DNA of 64,000 nucleotides, taken from Dendrophyllia cribrosa (lineage: Eukaryota > Cnidaria > Anthozoa > Scleractinia > Dendrophylliidae). Below are positions 1 to 12,000 of the stretch, piece by piece (the first letter of the stretch is position 1; each line of letters starts with the position of its first letter). The stretch spans positions 6,788,762-6,852,761 of the forward strand of contig JAJLRJ010000013.1 in the NCBI GenBank assembly GCA_024195265.1, written 5' to 3'. A program made the position numbers and the translations under genes. The notes under the pieces were generated by a model. That model was not told the DNA's origin, searched no databases, and was given only the letters and a program-made list of their open reading frames with translations.

Positions 1-404
1 CCAAGTTAAGTGGAATTTATTACACAGTTTTTAACTCATGAATACCCAACATGTTGAACGAGTTATAGTGGACAGGGACAAATATGCAAAGTTTTACTCC
101 TTCCTTCCATCTGTCGGCTGTAATTTTTTCTTGGTAATTCCGCTGATCAGTTCATAAGGCTTGCACATATATTTTGCCTGTTCCAAATGTGATAGGTAAT
201 GGTCACCTGCCTTACACATGCATGGAGAGGGTGTTGGAGGGAGGGGAGGGTGGGGAGTTGGACGCAGAGGGTGGGGGGGGGGGGGGGGGAATTGGTAGAG
301 AAAAACACGTAGGAGAGGGGAGGGTCCAAAAGTTGTTTCGTATTCATGAGTTGGCTTGTAGGAGCCTTTGATTTTGTTATTGTTTTCTTTTTTGTTACAT
401 CCAG
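1..404 (+). other. NIPBL intron sequence left of exon 1, with G-rich tract
   Basis: No exon is visible. Positions 234-290 are purine-rich on the + strand (GGGAGGGGAGGGTGGGG, then an uninterrupted run of about 18 G). This could form a G-quadruplex on the non-template strand. The pyrimidine-rich acceptor for exon 1 is at 385-404. Confidence 0.6.
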
Positions 405-3400
405 GTGCAATGACAGTCCCTCATCAGAATAAAGGACAAAGAAATATTGACTTGTCAACAACAGTGAGAAGGAATTTGAATGACAGTGATTTTTATCACC
501 ATGTCGCCCAAGCTCAAGCACTAGCACAAGAACCCGATGGAGCAGGCAAAGTTTATAACCAAAGTGATTATAACAGCATTAGTGCTTTAGAGGCACTAAT
601 GACACAGAATGGCTTTAATTTCGATGCCTCAGTTCTGGGACAAGCATCGCAGCAGCTTGCAGCATTAAGTCAAAAGCAAAGACATGCTTATTTAAGAACT
701 ACTGAACAACCACAGAATTTTCAGCAACAAGAAGCTGACATGACTAGAACTTGTAGCTCTGAGTTTAAACCAAAGAAAAGACGGAAATCATCAAGAAGCA
801 GGTCTGAAGTGGATGTGGAGAATTATGCAGAGCAGTCTAGCAACAATGCAATACAAATGCAGAGTTCTGAGTACGAGATGAACACCAAACTTAGTATACC
901 AGTGAATGAAACATGTGCACAGCGTAGACCTTCAAGATCAAGAAGCAGGTCTGAAGTGGATGTGGAAAATTACACAGAGCATCCTAGCAACAATGCAATA
1001 CAAATGCAGAGTTCTGAGTATGAGATGAACACCGAACTTAGTATACCAGTGAATGAAACATGTGCACAGAATAGACCTTCAAGATCAAGAAGCAGGTCTG
1101 AAGTGGATGTGGAGAGTAATGCAGAGCAGTCTAGCAACAGTGCAATACAAATGCACAGTTCTCAGTATGAGATAAATTCAGAACTTAGTATGCCAGTGAA
1201 TGAATCATGTCCGCAGCATAGACCTTCAAGATCAAGCAGAAGGTCAATTACTGAACAACAATCTGTAACTGATGTAAGAGATACAGAGGGAACGAATGAT
1301 GTACCAGCATTAGTGCCAATGTCAGCTGTGGACTTGAATTTAGAGCAACATGTGCTGCCTAACAGAACTGAAAAACCAACGTCACCAAAGAATGGGTCTA
1401 AAGACCAAGTGCCTTGCATATCTCCAACCTTAAAGTTATCTCCTGCTCTCAAAGGGATACAGTTGTATGTTCCAAAGTTGGTAATAACAAAGATAAAACA
1501 GCGCAGGGGTTCTAAGGAAGTAGAGACACATCAAGTAAGGGAAGTTTTGCCAGGCAGCGAAAATGATTTGCAAACTACCAAAAAGCGACGGAGATCAAGT
1601 GAGGAAAATTCAAGACATAATAGCAGTCATGATTTGGAGGAAGGTTTGTGTTGTGGTTCAAATTTTTCTTTAGTTTAAAAAATAATGTTCAAACCAGTTT
1701 GACGTTTGTTTTCCTTGTCTCAGATTATGGTAATGAATATGAGACAAAGGAAAATTAAAATTAAACTGGTTTCAAAATTTTCAAACCGAAGAAAAATTTG
1801 AACTACAACATACATATACCTGTTTGGTGTATTGATTGAATTATCAGTTTCTAGTGTGTTTTATTGCTGCAGACATAGTAACCATTTCCATGTATTGTTA
1901 TAGACAGCAAGATTTGTAAATTTTTATACCAACAGTCCTTAATTAACTGTGATTTTGCTTGCATCAAAAAGAGTAAAACAAAGCATTCAAAAGCAATCAG
2001 ACAAGCTTGACAGAAGCCAACAAGTAACGTTGAACTGTGATTCAGGCAAAATCACAGCAAATGCGCAGCTACATGTAAATGTAAAAAACTTTTGAATACA
2101 TGTAGGTGTTTTAGTAATACTGTTTAATATGAATCTGATCAATCTCAGGTTACAACTTGCTTCTACTAGATTGTATAAAGAGACATGTATTATAATTTTT
2201 AAGAAAAATAATTAAATAATGTCTGTTTACCTTTTTATTGCAGCTCCACCCAAGAAAAAAAACAAAACCAAGAAACAGAAGAAACAAGAAACTGTTGAAT
2301 CTGAGGGTAATATTTCACTGTTTCAATGAAAAGCTTTGGACAAAGTAATTTGACATCAGGGTTGAAAACTTGATTTTGGCAGCAAGGGCAAGTGACTTTC
2401 AGAACTGCACCAAAAAAATGTACAATTCGTACTTGTCCAAGAGTGCTTAAAACATTAAAAGACATTATTTTTTATGTTGAACTTATCTTGTATGTGGAGG
2501 CGTCGTCATGTAGTGGTTAGTGCATTGGACGGTCAGTGGTTCAAGGCCTGGTCTCGGCAGTGGTGGTGTTTCCTGAGACAAGAAACTTTACACCACAATA
2601 GGGGACTTTAGATCAGACGACGAGTACGAGATTGAGTACGACTTTTAAAACTTAGTTCATGTGCTCTAAATAACCATTTACCACACAAATTTTATACCTA
2701 AAGTCTTCTTATCTTCTGGTTTGCAACAGGAAGGACCGACAGCTCTGGGGACATGACTGGCTTTAAATGCAAAAGTCGTACTCCAGCGCTCCAAGCTGCG
2801 ACCATTTTGGTCGCCATGGCGAGTGAAAAAAAATTGGCGACTGAATTATCGGCAAAGGTTGCCATTTGGCGACCAAAGGATTTAAGCTCAAAACAATAAA
2901 GTTGACTTTACATTTTATCGATTTTTAATTGAATCATCGTTAAATCAAAGAAATATATTACCATGCTTTTCTCCTGTATAAGGTCAATGATGATTCTGTT
3001 CCTCTTGCATCGCAAGACATGTGTACTGGCGTAAGGACAGCTGTAAGGATCTGCGTAACACAGCTTCAAATTCATTGAGCGGCCATTTTGAAAACCCAGC
3101 AGTAGTGTCTTCATGTAAAGTAGCATGAAGTGTATTGCGTTAATGTCAAACGACAATTTTAGGCGACCAAAATTTTCCAATGGCGACCGTTTTAAAAATG
3201 TGGGTCGCCAAAAGGCAACTTATTGAAAAAATGAGCTTGGAACGCTGTACTCGTACTCAAATCTAAAGCTCCCTAATGTCTCTCTCAACCCAGGTGTATA
3301 AATAAGGTGCCAGTGACATCCCATCCAGGACTAGCATCCCATCCAGGGGGAGTAGCAATACTCTTAGTTGCTTCATGGAAACTGTGTTAACAGGCCTTCT

Positions 3401-6005
3401 TTAGTGTCGTGTGTGACTTTACCTACTCACAGTATCTTGTATGTCACAAAAAAGAACTACATGTCAATAAAAGACTGATTAAGTAATGATCCGCATAAGA
3501 AGGATAGCACCGAACGGCAATGCACGATGGAATGTCAACTTTTTTCATTGTTACAACTAGTGATCTCATTGGCCTAGACTCAAAATCTGCTAAAAAGTTA
3601 AGGTTCAAGGTGCATTAATCTTTTGTCTAATTTTTTTAAGGTTTCAAGTAATTTGAGACCCAATCACACAACATGCAAGTTTTAAAAGATATTGTATTTG
3701 GGGAACTTCGTCAAAGAAGCAAAATTATTAGCTATTGTCTTGTGCTATTCTGATTGGTTAAGCACGAAGATTTCCTAAAATTTATTTGACGCAAATGGAT
3801 TTTCTTTATTTTTATAATGAAATATAATTCTGAACCATCAGCCCCTCCTCTATTCTTGAAACCAAAGATATTCTATGTGGGAAAGAGCCAATGCCACAGA
3901 ACAATGAAGTTTACTATAGTTCTTATGTGGAGCATTACTAAATGTTGTATTGTTATTTTTTAGATATCTTGGAGTCTCCGGCCTTCAGGAAATTTGGAGA
4001 TCTACTTGAGAACTTGTTTGAGTTTGATGATGAATGTGATGCACCGAGTTTTGGTAATGATGTGGGTACGTTACTTACTCCAGTTGGCCAGTGTGATTAT
4101 TTTTAGTGTATCATCTTTACTGACATCCCAGTCTGCAATTTCTTTGACTAGCGAGACCAACTGCAGAGTTGCAGTCATTGCCAGCGATGGAATCAGGACT
4201 CTAGATCTAGGGAGAAACTGTGCTCTCGATGAGCCAGGCACTAGCTACCAACATTTAGCATTACTGTTGTCAACCTTGAATATTTGTAGGTTTATTATTA
4301 GTTTAGCTTGTCTTTTTTTTCTCCTTAGATGATCAGGAACCAAATCCAGAAACTCTAATTTCAAGATCAGTAATTATGGAATTCTACTCAGAGACGGCAA
4401 AGTTAAAGTCCTTGGGAGTTTTACACAAAGTAAGACAAGTCTAGCCTGCAAATTAACATTTGTTTTTTTCACATGATTTTAAACTGCTGACAGAGTCTCT
4501 TTTTTGGACGTCAATAGGCCTTTTCTAAAAATACCAGCATACAATGTACAGTACCTTAAAATGTCCTTTTTGTTGTTAAGGACTATACATGCTACACATC
4601 TCAAAACTAAAATTTGCATATTGAGTGCATTTACCTACAAACCTACATTTGTACTGGTACAAAATGGTTTTTCTGATGTTTGTGGTTTAACCTACTTTCC
4701 ATGTTGTTTTAAAAGTAACCTTTCAGATTTCTATGATTCCAGAACATGTTGTGCTTAAGCACAAGCTCATAAATTAATGTTAAACATGGATTCTAAATTT
4801 CATTGTGCTACAAAAAACAAAGGAGACTGAAATTTAAATTAAATGTTTAATGTCCATGTGAGGCTAAATCTGCACATTAAAGAAAATTACAGTGTATATA
4901 GTATTTATAGGACAGGCCTATATAAAGGGCAGGGAAGGGGATTTTCCCTAGCTTATACATGTACAGTTTTGAGCTGCAGCTACTTTGATAAAAAGGTTGC
5001 TGTTTATTATAACATATTATCCTTAGTTCTACATGTAGATAACTCTGCTAGAACTTGGTTTACTCTTTGTACAGTATACATTAACTTTACTAATAAAAGT
5101 GATCTTATACATGTATTATTGCATCAGGTTCCCTCTGAGGATTTGACGAGACTGTTAACTATTATGGAGCGTCACATTAGGGATGGTTTGCATTTACAGC
5201 TACAGTGCAGTGCAGACCAAGTAAGTAAATCGTTATGTCAATGCCTGGTTTGTACATGTAGTTATACAAATAGTTAGAAAAGAAAATGTATTCTCAGTTA
5301 AGTACTTCCTAATAGAAACTTGGAAGGTGTTTTCTATTTCTTAATCTTCAATGCTGTGTGTGCGTTTCTTTCTCTCCTGGTTAAAATCTAAAACCCCGGA
5401 AATTTTGTTTTAAAAAATATTGAAAACATAAACAACACCAAGGTAAGGTACTGTACAGTGCCCTGCACTAGGATGTCACACTGTAAGTTTCATCAGCAGA
5501 CTCAAAAAGTCACAGTCACAGTTTGTGATGCAAGGTTTTATTCTGTGAGAGAAAAGGCAGGATTAATAATAAGGGCTGATGGCCAGGGATTTTCCCTTGC
5601 TATTATGTGTTTGAGCCCTGGCCACCTTGATAGAAAAGCAAAACATTGACAACACCACAAAGCAATTTTCCGTGGCTACTTTTTTTGCTTCCCTGCTTAG
5701 TTAAAAAATTAGTGACACTGAAAAGATTAATCGATAATGATCTGAAACACTTGCTCACAACCGATAATTTGTGTTATAGGATGATGATGAAGAACAAAGA
5801 CTGTGGCGTGGCTTGTGTCTTGATAGAATGGTACGAGCAGTGGAATCTTCCCTTGTGGTACTCATCATCCTCACATCTCCATCTGTGCCAAAACAGTTAT
5901 TCCTTGAAGAAGTGATTGACAGGGTTATCTCTCTGACCAAGTACCAACTGAAGAACAACATTTTCCCAGAATATGATCCTCTTTACCGAGAATCTGATCC
6001 AAATG
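405..6005 (+). CDS. NIPBL: NIPBL exons 1-6 of the window (disordered basic region, start of conserved core)
   Basis: Exons: 405-1643, 2244-2306, 3964-4065, 4329-4429, 5128-5220, 5780-6005. The 1239-nt first exon opens after a TTACATCCAG acceptor (phase: one base comes from the previous exon). It encodes a low-complexity Ser/Gln/Arg-rich region with basic clusters such as [11 protein letters not shown] and KKRRRSSEE, which look like nuclear localisation signals, and a three-unit repeat (separate entry). Exon 2 is lysine-rich ([14 protein letters not shown]). Exons 4-6 enter the conserved core with [30 protein letters not shown] and YDPLYR. The exon 1 donor (GAGGAAG|gtttgt) lies 7 bp from a foldback element. 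An ATG at 411 lies inside the exon; the true start must be upstream because the frame stays open to the acceptor. Confidence 0.92.
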
Positions 6006-9000
6006 GTAAGACATCATGGACATATTTCCATTTTTTTTTTATAGTTAAACTCATCACCAATAGATGAGCTTGGGAGTTAGTGCCTTAAAGGTTGGCAGGG
6101 GGCCTGACACAATTCAGGCAGAGTAGGGAGGTATCCATGGCAACCCTGCGAGCGGGAACCACCCCTACAAGCGGCCGCCAACAGGCACCGTCACACTGAA
6201 AAGAATTCAGTGGAAAAATACTTACCTAACCCGATACTTACCGAACCCCACAAACCCCAGAGGGTGGGAGGGATGGGAGCCTAAATCCGCGCAGATTTTC
6301 CTCCAAATAGCACAATAAATTGATCCACAACGATCAAGCAAAATTGATCTATAACGATCAAGCACAATTGATCCGCAAAGATCAAGCTCAAAAAGCCACG
6401 AGGATGTAACATGAGTCACAGAAGCACCCAGCAAAAACCCCTGAGGCCGCCCCGCAGGTCACGTACCACCATGGGGAAAACCGCTGGGCGCATTGGCTCA
6501 AGGTTAACTTTGCTTAAATTATTTATTTAACCACATTTAAACTCATCACCAATAGATGAGCTTGGGAGTTAGTGCCTTAAAGGTTGGCAGGGGGCCTGAC
6601 ACAATTCAGGCAGAGTAGGGAGGTATCCATGGCAACCCTGCGAGCGGGAACCACCCAATTCTAAAGTTCTCCAAGGGGCTTGGAGAGAGGAGGAACCCGC
6701 GAACAGGGTGACAGGGGGCCTCCACGTCCCAATAACCCCAAGCACCGCAATCCCCGAAACGAAAGTTCACCCTCCCAGAAAACGAAGTAAATGTCGCATA
6801 CCTGAGACTGCTAGCGCCAATCGCACCTCTGGACGCCCCTTAACCATGAACGACGAGAAACATGATGAATGAAGAGAAACATGATGCTGTGCCACATACT
6901 GCTTGGACAGGAGTTGCAAAGCGCTGAGTAACAGAGGGAGGGCATGGTGGATCCCTTATGCCAACTTCTGAGAGAGTGAGGCCAGAGCCTCAGATGGAGT
7001 CTGAATGTACAGCTGGTAAGCATTACTTGTCCAACGACCCAAGGCCTGAATTAGGTGATCCGGAACGCCATTTCGAGCTGCGACAGTGGCCGCTCCACTG
7101 CGAAAGCTATGGCTAGAGAAATTTCCTGCTATACCCGCAGACGCCATGATCTGCCTGAGCCAACTGGTGAGATGTGCGCGAGAGAGGGGCTGACCACTTT
7201 GAAACAGGAACAAAGGGCCCGGACCATCGCCCCTGACTGTAAGATAGGTCATCACAGCATGAACAGCGCAGAGTGGGTAACTGCCCAAGCCAATATAAAT
7301 GAAACAACCCTTGCGAAACGGGTCAGTCTTAGACGCCTTGATCTTGACGCGCATACACGAGGGGGTTGACGCGGCGTCCAGTGCGATATCCTGCACACCC
7401 AAGTACACTGTCGGGGAGAAACTGGATAGAGTAGGCACTGTAAACTCGGCAGAGCGAAGGAACCCAAAGTACCCCAACGTGCAAGCAGCCCAGAACATAC
7501 AGTGATCTGGAAGGTGCAGGTCCAAGGATTTCCAAATGACCAACATGAGGTTGTCAGTAATCGGTAAGCGGTTGGTGGACGGTGAGCCCTGGGAGCGCTT
7601 TATCCCACGCATGACCCGCTGTAAACGAGGACAATTCTGTAGAGGGTCAGAAAACCCTTGTTCAATATGGAGAGCTCGGACACCCGATAAATAGACCTTA
7701 ATGGAGGAGTGTTGGATCGACCTGGCCAGGAAGGTAGCAAACAGGCATAATGTCCATTCATCGCAAGGGCATGGGGAGCCAGTAGGATGGAGCTTACCCA
7801 ACTGACGACAGAAATTGACGAACTTCCTTTGAGCTGATGCGTAGGAATTTCGCGTGGAAGGAGCGAGCCCCTGCATCAGGTAAGAATGGCACTGCAACTC
7901 TAGTGAGGAGAGGTGAGCTCCAGCAGGAGCTGAGGAGGGATCGGGGTCGGGAAGAGCTGAGCATCCGGCGCCAACTGCCGAAACTCCTGCCAATGAAAAC
8001 GAGAGAGTGCATCAGCGATTTGGTTATTGACACCTGGGATATGTTGGGCAGAAAATGAGAAGTTAAGGCGAGCAGCAGAGAGAAGCAAGTTGCGCACTAA
8101 TCGCATGATGCAAGGCACTTTGGAGGTCCTAGAGTTCAAGATGTATACTACGGCCTCGTTGTCAGAACGGAGCAGAACATGTCTCTTGCACCATTGATGA
8201 CCCCAAACGAATGCTGCAACCACTACTGGGAATAGTTCTTTATAGGCAATGGACTGATGCTGTTGAGAGGGGGCCCACGCGCCTGTGAACCACTGGCCTT
8301 CGAAGAAAGCCCCAAAACCTAGAGAGCCAGCTGCATCGGAGGAAACCTCCAAATCAGCCGTAGGGGACATTCCTGGAAAGAGCCAGAAACTAACGCCATT
8401 CCATTGGGTGAGAAACAAGTGCCACCACTGAAGGTCGAAATAAAATTCAGTGTTCAGCCGGATGGGGTGTTCCTTCTTACGAAAACAGCACAACAGATCG
8501 ATCATGCGACGTACAAAGGTTCTGCCAGGCCAGACCACTTTTGCAGCATGATGCAGATGACCAATGAGAGACTCGAGTTCCCGCCTGGTGCACCACTTTC
8601 GAGTCAGCCATGAGAGGATCAAATCCTTGAGGGCAAGCAGTTTATCGGCTGGAAGGCGAGCTACTTGTTCAACGGAATCCAATTCAATGCCTAACACAAT
8701 TAGCAACGGGGAGGGGCCCATGCACTTGCCGGGGTGAAGGGGTAAACCCAACCGATTGCAAACCATTAGCGCCATGCCCAAATTATGAGCACATTGAGGG
8801 GAGTCAGGAGGGCCAGCAGTGATGAAATCGTCTAAGTAATGTAACAGGTCTGGGGCGTGATACGAGTTCACAAGAATCCATTCCACTAGGTCGGCAACCG
8901 CATTGAATATGTATGGGGCCGAGCGGAGGCCAAATGGAAGAGCCAGGTCTACGTAGTACTGACCCCGCCATTTCATACCCAGGAGATAACGTTCCGATGG

Positions 9001-12000
9001 GTGGACCGCGATATTTCGGTACGCGGATTCCACGTCAAATTTCGCCATAAGTGCCCCCCTGCCGAATCGGGAAACCATGCGAATGACCTGGTCGACCGTG
9101 ATGTAGTGCAGCGTGAAATCGTCAGGGTTGATCCCATCATTGACACTGGCCCCATGGGGGGAGGACATATCCACGATCAAGCGCCATTTTCCCGGTTGAC
9201 CCTTCTTTGGAATGACCCCAAAACTGCTGACCTGTAGGTAAGGGAATGGGAGGGGTGGATTGAAGGGGCCAGCGACCCTACCCCGGGACACTTCGTTGGC
9301 CAAATATTCATCAACAACAGCAGGGTGCTCGTAGGCCGAGGGTTTGTTCCTCTGGGCGGACTTAAGTTTATGGGTTGGGTGGAAACCCAACTTGAACCCA
9401 TTTCGCAGCCCATCCAACACATAGGCAATTTGCTGTCTATTGGGGTGGAGCCGTAATTCCCAGGAGAACTGCTCCACCTGAAGAGGGCTGACCGCCTTGA
9501 CTGGGGGGAGCAAGTCTAGGATGCAAAGGGGGAGAAGAAATAAACAGTGGAGTGAGAACAAACTTAGGGGTGTAATATCGGGGGGGGGGGGGGGGGGGGG
9601 GGTGGGGCACTGGAAGAAAACAACTAGACACTAACTACGAGACGGATAGACAGAGTGAAAGCTTTAATGCACAAAACTTCAAATCTTAGTGATAACCAGT
9701 CGAAGCTAGGGGACAGCAAACGTCGGTGCATCCGACTGACAAGCATATAGCAAACATAACAGAACAAAAGGAATGCAATTTGACGGGAAAGACACTGCTA
9801 AGTTCATGATCGCTTGGACTTGTTGCTGAACCGATGCGCGGGGGGAGATCGGGAACGTCGCTTCAGATGGTCTTTGGACTGGTTTTTTGCTTGGTCATGG
9901 CATGCTCTGGCTCGATGAGACCCTGCGCAAGTTGAACACCGGTGAGCGAACCGACAAGAGGCATAGGGTGCAGCGCAGCGACCCCTGTTCCAGGATTTGC
10001 ATACAATGCTAGACGAACTGGCGCCTGAAGGTTCCGGCGAGTCAGATGAGACAACGCTGCGACGAAGAGCCGATGCTCCTGCTGCATGAAAATTGTACAG
10101 TTGTACGTCAATGGTTGACCAATCTACCAATTTTGTGGCCGCCGCATGCTCCCTAAAAGCCCGGTCGTAGGACAACCAAACCCGGTTACCAAACTGATGG
10201 TAGGTGCGAAGGATCAGCAATTGATACTGCCACAAGTCCTTGCAGCGGTGCGGGAAGGATGCGGTCAGCACCAGACAATAAATCGCAAAGGCCTCCATCC
10301 ACGTCGAGATGTCCTCGATGCGATGTTTCGGCTTTTTTGGAGTGGAAGTCAGCACCATACGACCGTCGAACAAAAGTTGGGGTTCCAACTCTGATAGGGC
10401 AATATTTGAAGACAAAAGTTCGCTTAGCTCTACAAACTTCCCGGTCACGATCTGAGTCACTAATTTGGCTGGGATGGGAGAAAACCCAGGGCCGACTACA
10501 AAAGGTTGGTGGAGAGTAGGCGCCGCAATGGATGGCACAACACTCGAGAAAATTGCACGAGGTGCAAGTCCGGCGGTAGCGGACGCGCAAGACAGGGCAA
10601 TCGGCGGGTTCGGGGCCGTAAATGTTGGAACGAAGGAAGGTACAATAACAGCTGGCCTACCTTGCGATGATGAGGCCTGAGAAGTCGAGGAATGCGTTGG
10701 GAGACCTGCCCCAGATGCCAGAAAAGACGAAGCCTGAGTGCCCAAGTCCGGAGCGAGAATGCTCCCGCCAGCAGCTCCAGGTAAAACACCACTCGTTCCA
10801 ACAGCCGCTCCATCGGTCGGGCCAGGTAATACCGAAGGCTCCGAGCGAGGACACAAAGCTTGGTCCGCCGCTAACGCAGCTTTAACAGCTTGCACGACGG
10901 TGGCGAGGAACTCTGGAGTCGGTTGACCAGGCACGGAGTTTAAAGATGAGGGCGGCAAGCCAAGGTTTTCCGAAGCACCATCGTTCGCTGGATCGAGCGA
11001 CCCCTCCGCTTGCTCCGTGTGACGAATGGCGGCATCAGCAGCATCGCGACTGTTGCGAGTTGTCCGTTGAGTCATAGCCCAAATCCGCGCAGATTTTCCT
11101 CCAAATAGCACAATAAATTGATCCACAACGATCAAGCAAAATTGATCTATAACGATCAAGCACAATTGATCCGCAAAGATCAAGCTCAAAAAGCCACGAG
11201 GATGTAACATGAGTCACAGAAGCATCCAGCAAAAACCCCTGAGGCCGCCCCGCAGGTCACGTACCACCATGGGGAAAACCGCTGGGCGCATTGGCTCGAG
11301 GTTAACTTTGCTTAAATTATTTATTTAACCACATATAAAGTCTTTGTTTAGACTTTAGGCTGGTTTTCACTAGCGATGTACATGTACATGTAGTCAGAGT
11401 CAGAGTCATGATCAGCAGAAGATCAAGTGAAAATCAAACAACGGAGTCATCAGCAGAGTTGCCATTGTATGATTCCGTTGCTTACAATCTAAGCTAGCTT
11501 GTCTTCAGTTATAAGCAGGGAATGGGCATTGTGATTGATTGTGACACTGTCCCACAATCTACTTTTCACTAGCCCTGATATGTGTTATATAATTTATTTA
11601 TTTTGAAACATTTTTTACCTTTTGTTTTGTAGAGAGCATTCTTATGATGCCCAAAGCCAAAAGATCAAAGTCTTTGCAGCCAAAGCTCAAGTCAATATCA
11701 CTGTTTTATAACAAAGTTTGTGAACTAGTGTCATTACTGGGTGATCTTGTGGATATCCAATCCCTTACTGATACTGACATTCTACAGGTACATAATTGTT
11801 TGGAATGATGTAATGTTTATCATGTTACGAGCATGGTGTGTCCCCGACAGGAATCAAACCTATGACCTTCCGTACACTGGTCAGATGCTCTAACCACTAA
11901 GCTACGTACGAGAGACTTGTGGCGAGCTAGGCCATAGCTACTTTGAAAAATACCATAATAATCTTTTATGTGCAGGCTCAGTCTCACTGGGGTGTAATTA

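Larger units (their letters stand above)
6045..11338 (-). mobile_element. DIRS-order (Ngaro/PAT-like) tyrosine-recombinase retrotransposon, apparently intact
   Basis: Read on the - strand the order is repeat A (11338-11081), gag-like ORF, RT-RNase H ORF, tyrosine recombinase ORF, repeat B (6656-6537), repeat A plus unique DNA (6540-6165) and repeat B (6164-6045). This is the split-direct-repeat layout A-ORFs-B-A-B of Ngaro/PAT-type DIRS elements, which integrate by a tyrosine recombinase rather than a DDE integrase. The two B copies (120 bp) look identical. The two A copies differ at only about three positions over 250 bp. The element sits antisense to NIPBL in the intron between exons 6 and 7. 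No target duplication is evident, as expected. Intact frames and near-identical repeats imply a recent insertion. Confidence 0.92.

Noticed and set aside
801..1241. Link between the 147-bp repeat period and nucleosome DNA length
   Set aside because: A 49-codon unit explains the length; nothing in the sequence supports a chromatin role.
4843..5277. 144-codon frame overlapping NIPBL exon 5
   Set aside because: It simply reads intron plus exon 5 in the exon's frame; the conserved part is fully explained by exon 5.
11831..11915. tRNA gene on the minus strand
   Set aside because: Only promoter boxes match; stems are incomplete, so a SINE or pseudo-tRNA is more likely.
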